Positions 22,165 to 29,105 of a stretch of 29,105 bases of DNA are shown in pieces. The stretch covers positions 1 to 29,105 of the forward strand of contig JBOFCS010000190.1 in NCBI GenBank assembly GCA_051646185.1, read 5' to 3'. The DNA comes from JBOFCS01 sp051646185. GTDB taxonomy: Bacteria; Actinomycetota; Actinomycetes; Mycobacteriales; Mycobacteriaceae. The translations under genes were made by a program, and so were the position numbers. Numbering within the stretch: the stretch's first letter is position 1; every line of letters begins with the position of its first letter. A model generated the notes under the pieces. The model saw only the letters and a list, made by a program, of their open reading frames with translations. It did not search any database and was not told the origin of the DNA.

Positions 22165-24672
22165 CTATTTTTTACCAGGTGGCTTTGCGCCTGAAGCAAT
22201 ACCAAATCCTTTAGCTTTTTCTTTGGGAGCTTCGGCTGGGGGAGCTTCGGCTGGGGTAGGGGGTGGTGTTGCTTTTTTGGCGCCGGGACGTTTAGCGCCA
22301 CCGGTCATACCTAGCCCGGTAACTGGCTTTGCTGCAGTGGAACTGACAGTAGTGATTGTTGTTGCCGCTGTGGCTGATTTTTCTGCTACCGCAACCGAGG
22401 CTGAAGCAGTTGGTGTTGTGGATTGTTTTGCCGCTGATGAATCTGTTTGCTTCTTGGGCAGCTGCTGAGGGTCAATCCGTTTAATGGACTCCAGGAGAAG
22501 TTGTGCTACATCGACAACCTCAACGCCTTCGCCCTGTCCGAGTTCTTGTCTGGCGGTGACCCCATCTGTCAGCATGACTCGACAGAAAGGGCAGCCGGTG
22601 GCAATTTTCTTCGGATCAGTGTCTAAGGCTTCGTCTACGCGATCAACGTTAATGCGCTTGCCGATTTTTTCTTCCATCCACATTCGCGCACCGCCAGCAC
22701 CGCAGCACATCGAACGTTCGCCATGTCGAGGCATTTCCTTAAGCTGTGCACCAGAAGCGCCGATCAACTCACGTGGGGCATCGTAGACCTTATTGTGCCG
22801 ACCAAGGTAGCAAGGATCGTGATAGGTAATGTCCTGAGTAACCGGAGCAACAGGAATGAGCCGCTTGTCTCGGACCAATCTATTGAGTAGTTGGGTGTGG
22901 TGAACTACCTCGTAGTTACCACCCACTTGAGGATATTCATTGCTTAAAGCGTTAAAGCAATGTGCACAGGTGACCACGATTTTGCGCTTTTTCTGTGGTA
23001 CTCCCTCAAATACTGAGTTGATGACTTCGATGTTTTGCATGGCCAACTGTTGGAAAAGAAATTCATTACCAGCACGGCGAGCGGAGTCTCCGGTACAGGT
23101 TTCCTCGGCGCCAAGCACCAGAAAGTTTACTGCTGCGGTGTACAGCAACTCTGCCACGGCTTTGGTGGTTTTTTTGGCCCGGTCTTCATAGGCTCCGGCA
23201 CAGCCAACCCAGAAAAGATATTCGTAGTCAGCAAAACTGTCCGCGTCTTGCCCAAAGACCGGGATGGGGATCTCCATCTCGTTGATCCAGTTGAGGCGAT
23301 CTTTAGCGTTCTGCCCCCATGGATTTCCCTTGTTTTCAAGGTTTTTGAACAAACCGGCAAGTTCAGAAGGAAACTCAGATTCAATGAGCACTTGGTACCG
23401 ACGCATGTCAATGATGTGATCAACATGCTCAATATCGACTGGGCATTGCTCGACACAAGCGCCACAGGTGGTGCAGCTCCAGAGGGTCTCAAAATCAATA
23501 ACAGGAGCAAGTTCACCTTCGGCGGTCTCGCCGACAAGGGGACGGTCCGCTTCGCTTTTGGCGCTGTCAGAAATAGCAGAAAGCTTGTCTGCCAAGATGT
23601 TTCCATCGGAATCTACTAGTCCAATTTCTTCACCGGACATGTCCTTTTTACCACCGGCGAGAAGATAGGGAGCTTTTGCGTAACCATGGTCTCGCAAGGA
23701 CATGATAAGTAGTTTGGGGGAGAGCGGTTTGCCGGTATTCCAGGCTGGGCATTGGCTTTGGCAACGGCCACATTCGGTACAGGTGGTGAAGTCCAGCCAG
23801 CCTTTCCAGGAAAAGTCCTCGATCTTTCCAGCCCCAAAAGCATCAACGTCAGGGTCTGCTTCTTCCATATTGAGGGCTTTGCCGCCGGACATCATGGGCT
23901 TAGCTGCGCCAAGTGCGACCCCACCGTTGGCTTCACGTTTGAAATAAATATTAAAGAAGGCTGAGAAGCGGTGCCAGGCAACGCCCCACGTAATTTTTCT
24001 TCCTACGATGGCCAACCAGATCATGCCAGTCATGAGCTTAATGAAAGCGAGTACCGATACTAATAAGGGGCTTGCTGGTAGCAATTTTGCTACCTGCATG
24101 GTGAAGAAGTCCGAAGCGATATCGCTGTGATGGTAGGTGGCAATTTTGGCAGATTTCACCAAGATCATGCCGAGTCCTTCAAGCAGCACAATGAATTCAA
24201 TGATGTAGGCAGCTTGGAAGTTTGATCCGCCGAAACGGGAGAGTCTGGTGGGGACTCTAGGGTGGTTGAGTTGGCGGATGATGATCAAACTGCTAATGCC
24301 CACTACGGTGCCAATGCCAAGGATTTCGTCCCACAGGTGCCAGAAGAAGGTATCGCCAAACAGCGGCCAATGAAATTCGGGGTTAAAGGTTTGCCCATAG
24401 GCTTCGAACCACAGCAGGAATCCGCCCAGGAATCCCACCATGACTAGCCAGTGCGCCCAGCCAACTGTGCGGAATTTGACCATGCGGGTATGGGCGATGA
24501 ACTCAATGATCATCTGTTTAAACCGGGGAAGAAATGGCCACCAGCGATCTGGTGCGGGCTGCCCAATTCGGATCGTTTGGAACATTCTCCAGACTCCGCT
24601 GAAGAACACTGCCCAACAAAACAGGCTGAGTATTGCGCCGATTGTGCCGAGGGTGATAGTCACACCGTTCAC
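22165..24672 (-). CDS. Membrane FeS-binding reductase (Rv0338c-like, CCG domains)
   Basis: A large membrane-bound electron-transfer protein (835 residues from this start). The N-terminus has several hydrophobic helices resembling nitrate-reductase gamma or HdrE. It then has two [4Fe-4S] motifs, CTECGRCQSQCP (Cys 298, 301, 304, 308) and CTTCGACVEQCP (400, 403, 406, 410). The C-terminal half holds two CCG-type cysteine domains (VTCAHCFN; DPCYLGR, MCCGAGG, GCPFC), as in heterodisulfide reductase HdrD. A low-complexity Ala/Pro/Lys tail of about 90 residues ends in two related units, GLGMTGGAKRPGAKK and GFGIASGAKPPGKK. I prefer GTG 24672, which has AAAGG 9 nt upstream and is directly followed by the first helix. 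An ATG at 24834 would add 54 residues unlike a membrane protein start. Partners and substrate are unknown; a quinone or thiol reductase role is inferred. Confidence 0.88.
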   Translation of the reverse strand: MNGVTITLGTIGAILSLFCWAVFFSGVWRMFQTIRIGQPAPDRWWPFLPRFKQMIIEFIAHTRMVKFRTVGWAHWLVMVGFLGGFLLWFEAYGQTFNPEFHWPLFGDTFFWHLWDEILGIGTVVGISSLIIIRQLNHPRVPTRLSRFGGSNFQAAYIIEFIVLLEGLGMILVKSAKIATYHHSDIASDFFTMQVAKLLPASPLLVSVLAFIKLMTGMIWLAIVGRKITWGVAWHRFSAFFNIYFKREANGGVALGAAKPMMSGGKALNMEEADPDVDAFGAGKIEDFSWKGWLDFTTCTECGRCQSQCPAWNTGKPLSPKLLIMSLRDHGYAKAPYLLAGGKKDMSGEEIGLVDSDGNILADKLSAISDSAKSEADRPLVGETAEGELAPVIDFETLWSCTTCGACVEQCPVDIEHVDHIIDMRRYQVLIESEFPSELAGLFKNLENKGNPWGQNAKDRLNWINEMEIPIPVFGQDADSFADYEYLFWVGCAGAYEDRAKKTTKAVAELLYTAAVNFLVLGAEETCTGDSARRAGNEFLFQQLAMQNIEVINSVFEGVPQKKRKIVVTCAHCFNALSNEYPQVGGNYEVVHHTQLLNRLVRDKRLIPVAPVTQDITYHDPCYLGRHNKVYDAPRELIGASGAQLKEMPRHGERSMCCGAGGARMWMEEKIGKRINVDRVDEALDTDPKKIATGCPFCRVMLTDGVTARQELGQGEGVEVVDVAQLLLESIKRIDPQQLPKKQTDSSAAKQSTTPTASASVAVAEKSATAATTITTVSSTAAKPVTGLGMTGGAKRPGAKKATPPPTPAEAPPAEAPKEKAKGFGIASGAKPPGKK

Positions 24673-25025
24673 GTGTCGCGGCCTTTCTTCCGGTGCGGCC
24701 ACTGCCGCTTTCCAGTGAGCCGGTATTACTTGCAAAAAGAAGGGTACTTCATCGCAAGCTACTGGCCGGTAACTTAAGTTATTATGCAGCTTAAAGGATA
24801 TATTCTGGGGTACAGCGGGCAGGTTTACGTGCATGCCTGGTTGTCTACGGTATTCGGGTGAGAGGTTATGCCGTAGTGAAGGCAGTCCTAACTAGCCCGC
24901 GGAGCCAAAAATTTACTTAAACCGACTAGGCTGCACAAAAACATTGCATAATTATGTACAGTGTGACAGCGCACACAACTTTGTGCGGTTAAGTTCCTGA
25001 TAACTAGCTGAAACAAGAGGTCAGT
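24673..25025. other. Divergent intergenic region
   Basis: About 350 bp between the FeS reductase start and the secreted duplicated protein. The half nearest the FeS gene may be transcribed leader, or coding if ATG 24834 is used. Near the other gene there is an AT-rich stretch with the palindrome CATAATTATG (24947-24956) and a weak hairpin CGCACA/TGTGCG (24970-24987). I see no convincing -35/-10 pair. Confidence 0.4.
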
Positions 25026-26390
25026 GTGAAATCTGCGTTCATGCAGCATGCTCGTAGAGCAGCGGCATTGCTACTGCCTGTAGTTCTCGCGGTGACCATG
25101 GCCACTACACCTGCCAGGGCTAATCCCGAGTTGTACGATAGTGCAACCCTTGCTGAGTCGGCAGTTACGACCAGTTCCACCGAATGCCTAAGCTGGGCTC
25201 AGCGTCCGGTCCGGGATGTGGTTACGGCAGTAGCTCTGCAGCTGCGCCCGCAGATTCCCCTGGAGTTCACCGAGCTTTTTGACCGCCAGATTACAGATTT
25301 TCAAACACTCATAGCAAACACCAGGGTGCATAGATTAGCTCTAACACAAACCCCGGAAGCTCTTGGCGGCTCCTCCTTGGTAGTCGATGACCCGATCGTC
25401 ACTTATCTGGTCGGGAGTTTGGCGCGAATTAAAGACGGGAAGCAGAATGAAGTAGTCGACTTGGGTCATATAACTGTGGCTCAAGTGATTGAGACTTTGC
25501 TTTTATCAACAAGAATTGCTCAAATCCCTATTCAGTTTACTGCTGAACTTATCGCAATGTTCGTCTCGGCGGCAGTAGGGTTTACAGTCGATCCCACCGG
25601 GGGCTTAGTCGCCACGATTGTGAGTGCCTTAACCACCCTTGCTATCACTCAGCCGGTTTCTTTGGCATATATGGGAATTACATTGGCGGTTCGTTCCGTC
25701 CAAAAACAACTGGAGGGTACGTGTTCACCAGATGGATTGGTCACCCCAGAGGTTAATCCGGAGGTGGTCGGCAATGCTGAGCAAGAACTTGTGCTTCCTG
25801 TTGAACTACTTGACTTAGCAAGGTCGTTATCGATAGCAGATGGTACGTGCACCCCTGTTGCACATCTCAACCTTGCTGAAATCATTGATCGCACCGCGAG
25901 TAGCGTTCGAGCTCAGGTCCCTGAAGAAAACCTTGAGGAGTTCGATAACCAGGTTCTGCTTATTCGCGATTTTATAGCGGCAAACCGTGTTGCGGTTTTA
26001 GCATTACCTGAGCAACCAGAAAACGTTGGCATTTTGGGCACTGTTCTTGGCGTGGTTACCCCCGGTGGTAGTCCGGTTGGGAATTATTTAGCCGGAATGA
26101 TTTTTGTCCTTACACAAGGTAGAGGTAGTAATACAGTTGCTTGGGAAGAAGTAACCACCGTTAACGCGTTGGACCTCACCCTTATCAGCTTAGTTTTAAC
26201 TAACTATTTGATGAATATTGCTGGTGGGCTAATTATTCCGGCAGCACCAGGGCTTCCATCGCCTATCGCTGTTGTGCTTAAATTTGTTTTTGCGCCAGCA
26301 ACAATTGGGCTACCGATATTAAAGAATGTGATGAAATCGGTATGTCTTGTGGAAGAAGATAATGCTAATCAAGTTGCGGCAGAATCTTAG
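25026..26390 (+). CDS. Secreted protein of two related halves, function unknown
   Basis: A 454-residue exported protein. It has a signal peptide with an Arg-rich start and a cleavage site near TPARA-NP (about residue 33). The mature part consists of two homologous halves, about 54-237 and 278-442. Compare LQLRPQIPLEFTELFDRQI with SSVRAQVPEENLEEFDNQV, NTRVHRLALTQTPEALG with ANRVAVLALPEQPENVG, and DPIVTYLVGSLARI with SPVGNYLAGMIFVL. Each half begins with a Cys (ECLS, GTCTP) and ends with a Cys (GTCSP, SVCLV), so each may be closed by a disulfide. Each half contains hydrophobic helices. I do not recognise the family. GTG 25026 follows AGAGG (25016-25020). Its 3' end overlaps the convergent LLM gene by 26 bp. 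Confidence 0.8.
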   Translation: MKSAFMQHARRAAALLLPVVLAVTMATTPARANPELYDSATLAESAVTTSSTECLSWAQRPVRDVVTAVALQLRPQIPLEFTELFDRQITDFQTLIANTRVHRLALTQTPEALGGSSLVVDDPIVTYLVGSLARIKDGKQNEVVDLGHITVAQVIETLLLSTRIAQIPIQFTAELIAMFVSAAVGFTVDPTGGLVATIVSALTTLAITQPVSLAYMGITLAVRSVQKQLEGTCSPDGLVTPEVNPEVVGNAEQELVLPVELLDLARSLSIADGTCTPVAHLNLAEIIDRTASSVRAQVPEENLEEFDNQVLLIRDFIAANRVAVLALPEQPENVGILGTVLGVVTPGGSPVGNYLAGMIFVLTQGRGSNTVAWEEVTTVNALDLTLISLVLTNYLMNIAGGLIIPAAPGLPSPIAVVLKFVFAPATIGLPILKNVMKSVCLVEEDNANQVAAES

Positions 26391-27294
26391 TAGCAATAAA
26401 TTCTAGGTGATCAAGGTCTGTGAGATCGAGTATTTGTAAGTAGATACGCTCAGACCCTACTCTTTGGTAGGTGCCAATCTTATCGACAATTTGGTCGGCA
26501 CTTCCCGCAAGGCCGTTGTCGGCTAGCTCGCTAAGATCTCGTCTTAGGGAGCTGGCTCTTCGTCTAATTTCCAACTCAGTAGACCCGCCGCAGACGACTA
26601 ATGCATTTGAAAATATCATCGACTCAGGTTGCCGTTCAATACCTTCACAGGCTGCACGGACCCTAGCTATTTGTTTGGCGGAATCCTGTACAGAAATAAA
26701 TGGCAGATTAAATTCATTTGCAAATCGAGCTGCAAGCTTCGGCGTACGGTTTTTACCCATGCCACCGATAATGAGTGGAGGCATCGGGTGTTGTACTGGT
26801 TTTGGTAAGGCTGGCGAGTTTTCCAGTGAAAAGTATTGGCCATCGTAGTTAAATTTTTTACCGAGGGGCGTTTTCCAGAGGCCGGTAATAATTTCTAAGG
26901 ATTCTTCCAGTCGATCAAATCGTTCTGGCAGTGTAGGAAAAGGTATGGCATAAGCGCTGTGCTCTTCAGCGAACCATCCGGCACCAAGCCCAAACTCAAC
27001 TCTGCCACCCGACATCTCATCAACTTGAGCGACTGAAATAGCAAGCGGACCCGGGAAGCGAAAGGTTGCGGAAGTAACTAGGGTACCTAGGCGAATAGTT
27101 GTTGTTTCTCGGGCTATTCCCGCTAGGGTAAGCCAAGCATCCGTAGGTCCGGGTAAGCCTTCCGAATTCATTGCCAGGTAGTGATCTGAACGAAAGAATG
27201 CATCAAATTCCAGTTGTTCGCAGGCCTGAGCTACACGCAGTAAATCGTGATAGGTAGCGCCCTGTTGTGGTTCAGTGAATATTCTCAGGTCCAT
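26365..27294 (-). CDS. LLM-class flavin/F420-dependent oxidoreductase
   Basis: A cytoplasmic TIM-barrel enzyme of the bacterial luciferase family (309 residues). Typical segments are FDAFFRSDHYLAM, TIRLGTLVTSATFRFPGPLA, VDEMSGGRVEFGLGAGWFAEEH, RFDRLEESLEIITGLW and PPLIIGGMGKNRTPKLAARFA. In Mycobacteriales such proteins usually use coenzyme F420, but FMN cannot be excluded from sequence. The substrate is unknown. ATG 27294 begins the barrel directly. The last 26 bp overlap the end of the convergent secreted-protein gene. The 185 bp upstream, to the protease gene, show no clear feature. Confidence 0.88.
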   Translation of the reverse strand: MDLRIFTEPQQGATYHDLLRVAQACEQLEFDAFFRSDHYLAMNSEGLPGPTDAWLTLAGIARETTTIRLGTLVTSATFRFPGPLAISVAQVDEMSGGRVEFGLGAGWFAEEHSAYAIPFPTLPERFDRLEESLEIITGLWKTPLGKKFNYDGQYFSLENSPALPKPVQHPMPPLIIGGMGKNRTPKLAARFANEFNLPFISVQDSAKQIARVRAACEGIERQPESMIFSNALVVCGGSTELEIRRRASSLRRDLSELADNGLAGSADQIVDKIGTYQRVGSERIYLQILDLTDLDHLEFIATKILPQLD

Positions 27295-27479
27295 GTACCT
27301 AGACTAGCTGAGGGCGGTCCTAGCAGTGCTTTATCCTGATCCTCCGAAATCTTCTGTTTGCCTAAACCGTTGGGGTGAGAGGTCTGCAGGTAGTGGTGGC
27401 CAGTAGTAAGCCAGATGATTGAATCAGCTAGTGACAGTTACGTGTGCTGTTATGCAGATTTGGTCCTGCGGTATCGGCG

Positions 27480-28634
27480 TTAGTGGTGAAGACGAAGCCC
27501 AGGATTTTCCGCAAGGATTGCAGAGATAGGTGTGGCAAAGAGCTGAATGTGGACACCCATTACTCTAGTAGCGAAGTCGGCAACCTCGCAGCTATCAAAT
27601 TCGGCAACAGTTGAGGCACCTACTATCCCCACTGCTTTGGTTCCACTGATGACTGCTCCGCCGCTATCGCCGTACAGTGCACACATATCAGTAGCGAAAA
27701 CATCATTGAGAGATCTATTGTTGGCGATAAGGAGATTTTGGTTAATAGCGGTGATTCTTCCGCAAGTAAACCCCGTGGTAGCAGCAGATTTACAGACTAA
27801 TGCACCAACTATTGGTTCAGCGGTACCATCAATAAAGCTGTTACTATCTCTAATCTCATTAGTAGCGAACAGTGAGGCGCTGGATTCATTTAGGGAGATA
27901 ATGGAGTAGTCGTTGCCGCTTACGCTACTTTTGATAAAAGTCCCAAACTGGTTGCCAACACGATGTCCGGAAAGGAAGCTGACTGTAGCCCCAGCGCTTT
28001 CTCCATCGGGATTACAGTGTCCCGCTGAAATATTGACTGGATTGCCACCAGAATCGATGGCATGAAAACCAAGAGAGCACCGCAGTGCAAACCCATCAGA
28101 TTGGGCGATATAGCCATCGCCTCCCATGATGAGGTTTTCTGTGGCAGTGTTATCGGCTGCTTGTTGCGGGCGGAGCTGTGAGTATAGCCCATATGGGCTT
28201 GATGTATTTGTGGCACCAAAACTTTCATCAGATGTAATGATTGATGCTGTGAAGCCACTCGCTAAAATTTTATTGTGAAGTGACTCCGATGTACTGCCCG
28301 GAAGTATTCCGATTGTGGCTACGCCTTTAGTGTCGATCCAAGCACCACCAAAGCTACTAGGAAACTCAGTTTTGAGTTCGTGGGAACGGCTAGCTAGCTT
28401 TTGTCCAAGCTCTGCCTGTTCGAGATAAGTCTTAGGGTTCATTCCCAAGTCGCGTTCAATCGCATAGACAAGCTCAGTGGGGAGATCGCCAGGGGTGGAG
28501 GATTTCTTTATTGCCGAAACCGCTGTTTCGGCAATAGAGAAATTGTTGTGCAGAACAAGAATCGTTGAGAAGGTGAGGGCGCACCCCTGCATAAATTTTT
28601 TAGCGATTTTAGTACGAATGGCGATGGTGTTCAT
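27480..28634 (-). CDS. Secreted S1-family serine protease (streptogrisin/alpha-lytic type)
   Basis: An exported chymotrypsin-fold protease made as a pro-enzyme (384 residues). Order: signal peptide (about 1-35), a pro-region like the alpha-lytic protease prodomain (LPTELVYAIERDLGMNPKTYLEQAELGQ ... FGGAWIDTKG), a linker, then the catalytic domain from about residue 168. The triad is His206 in NISAGHC, Asp242 in GNDYSII and Ser324 in YGDSGGA. Cysteines lie where disulfides are expected (CSLGF...GHC, VCKSAATTGFTCG, MCALYGDSGG...SCE). I start at ATG 28634 because GAAAGGA stands 5 nt before it; the frame is open to 28664. A 12-bp hairpin lies in the signal-peptide end of the gene. The natural substrate is unknown. 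Confidence 0.88.
   Translation of the reverse strand: MNTIAIRTKIAKKFMQGCALTFSTILVLHNNFSIAETAVSAIKKSSTPGDLPTELVYAIERDLGMNPKTYLEQAELGQKLASRSHELKTEFPSSFGGAWIDTKGVATIGILPGSTSESLHNKILASGFTASIITSDESFGATNTSSPYGLYSQLRPQQAADNTATENLIMGGDGYIAQSDGFALRCSLGFHAIDSGGNPVNISAGHCNPDGESAGATVSFLSGHRVGNQFGTFIKSSVSGNDYSIISLNESSASLFATNEIRDSNSFIDGTAEPIVGALVCKSAATTGFTCGRITAINQNLLIANNRSLNDVFATDMCALYGDSGGAVISGTKAVGIVGASTVAEFDSCEVADFATRVMGVHIQLFATPISAILAENPGLRLHH
28509..28536. repeat. 12-bp perfect hairpin inside the protease gene
   Basis: The arms 28509-28520 and 28525-28536 are perfectly complementary with the 4-nt loop CGCT. It lies about 100 nt into the coding sequence, at the signal-peptide cleavage region. Chance is possible, but the stem is as strong as the terminators nearby. 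Confidence 0.6.
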
Positions 28635-28808
28635 GGCGTCCTTTCGCACGTGGTTCTCACGCATTTGTAGCTTGAAAACAGCCTAGTCTTAGTGGTAGCT
28701 CAACGTTAAGTCCTTTTGGGTAATAACCTGATAAATACCTAATTTATTAGCGAGTATCCAGTCTGGGAACAAAAAAGAACGTCGCCGCGTTTGTATTCTC
28801 GAAGGCAT

Positions 28809-28829
28809 ATTGAGTGAACTAGACTCAAG
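28809..28829. promoter_or_regulatory. HAIR element 1 (HspR operator) upstream of dnaK
   Basis: ATTGAGT, 7 nt, then ACTCAAG matches the HspR-associated inverted repeat CTTGAGT-N7-ACTCAAG in 13 of 14 defined positions. It is the distal of two sites in the dnaK promoter region. HspR represses dnaK operons in actinobacteria under non-stress conditions. Confidence 0.85.
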
Positions 28830-28863
28830 TTTAGTTTGACGATTCTATGGTTGTCGGTGCAGA

Positions 28864-28884
28864 CTTGAGTGAAGTACACTCACC
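28864..28884. promoter_or_regulatory. HAIR element 2 (HspR operator) upstream of dnaK
   Basis: CTTGAGT, 7 nt, then ACTCACC matches the HAIR consensus in 12 of 14 defined positions. Its centre is 55 bp from that of element 1, and it ends 50 bp before the dnaK ATG. Confidence 0.83.
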
Positions 28885-28934
28885 CGGTTCCTGGAAGTAC
28901 CAGTTCCGGCAGTAATTACATAGGAGGCAACATC

Positions 28935-29105
28935 ATGGCTCGTGCAGTCGGTATCGACCTCGGGACCACTAACTCGGTCGTGTCTGTGCTGGAGGGCGGC
29001 GAGCCGGTAGTGGTCGCCAACTCAGAAGGTGCGCGCACTACCCCATCCATTGTGGCTTTTGCCCGCAATGGTGAAGTTTTGGTTGGTCAACCTGCAAAAA
29101 ATCAG
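28935..29105 (+). CDS. dnaK: DnaK (Hsp70 chaperone), 3' end cut off by window
   Basis: Only the first 57 residues are in the window, but they are diagnostic: MARAVGIDLGTTNSVVSVLE is the DnaK phosphate-1 loop, followed by TTPSIVAF and VGQPAKNQ. TAGGAGG (28921-28927) stands 7 nt before ATG 28935, the best ribosome site in the window. This is the ATP-driven folding chaperone. The two HAIR boxes upstream imply control by HspR, whose gene normally follows dnaK-grpE-dnaJ outside this window. Confidence 0.97.
   Translation, partial: MARAVGIDLGTTNSVVSVLEGGEPVVVANSEGARTTPSIVAFARNGEVLVGQPAKNQ

Noticed and set aside
24673..24834. Longer FeS reductase starting at ATG 24834
   Set aside because: No ribosome site there; the extra 54 residues have no feature, while GTG 24672 has AAAGG and leads straight into the first helix. 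Not excluded.
24970..24987. Hairpin CGCACA/TGTGCG before the secreted duplicated protein
   Set aside because: Only 6 bp, expected by chance in a window of this size.
1..29105. CRISPR arrays, tRNA or rRNA genes, insertion sequences, toxin-antitoxin or phage-defence genes
   Set aside because: I looked for regular repeats, cloverleaf-like segments and transposase or integrase motifs on both strands and saw none.

Overview
The window looks like the chromosome of a low-G+C member of the order Mycobacteriales (the Corynebacterium/Mycobacterium/Nocardia group). The evidence is a complete YrbE-Mce lipid-import operon, a homologue of the large membrane FeS reductase known as Rv0338c, a YibE/F protein next to an AlaA/AspC-type aminotransferase, and a dnaK promoter carrying two HspR-type (HAIR) inverted repeats. 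Genus and species cannot be fixed from the sequence. No tRNA, rRNA, CRISPR array, transposase or integrase was seen.

Region 1 (1-4.7 kb), cell-envelope sugar block: a 5'-truncated UDP-glucose 6-dehydrogenase, RmlA, a membrane-anchored Hsp70-like protein with a proline-rich tail, and a convergent secreted GH16 glucanase-like enzyme. Region 2 (4.7-9.4 kb), accessory lipid/steroid-type genes: an NTF2-like protein, a decayed secreted lipase (frame shifts, a stop at a normally conserved Trp, and a deletion), a ChoD-like GMC oxidoreductase, and its AraC-type regulator. Region 3 (9.4-19.5 kb): one tightly coupled operon running divergently from the AraC gene. It holds a membrane fatty-acid hydroxylase/sterol-desaturase-type diiron enzyme, a DUF4345-like membrane protein, YrbE A and B, Mce A to F and an Mce-associated membrane protein. 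Region 4 (19.5-24.8 kb), conserved core on the minus strand: YibE/F, AlaA-type aminotransferase, FeS reductase. Region 5 (25-29.1 kb): a secreted protein made of two related halves, an LLM-class flavin/F420 oxidoreductase, a secreted streptogrisin-type serine protease, and the start of dnaK.

As I recall the M. tuberculosis map, udgA, rmlA, a GH16 glucanase, aspC, the FeS reductase and dnaK all lie in one stretch (about Rv0315-Rv0350). The window can therefore be read as that conserved neighbourhood carrying a block of about 15 kb (4.9-19.5 kb) of accessory lipid genes. In that block the Mce complex would import a hydrophobic substrate, the diiron hydroxylase and the GMC oxidoreductase could oxidise it, and the AraC regulator in the shared 70-bp gap could control both arms. 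The ATPase subunit MceG is not in the window and must be encoded elsewhere.

The most interesting items are the hydroxylase-DUF4345-YrbE-Mce operon with its AraC/GMC divergon, the lipase pseudogene, the membrane Hsp70-like protein, and several perfect palindromes at gene boundaries.
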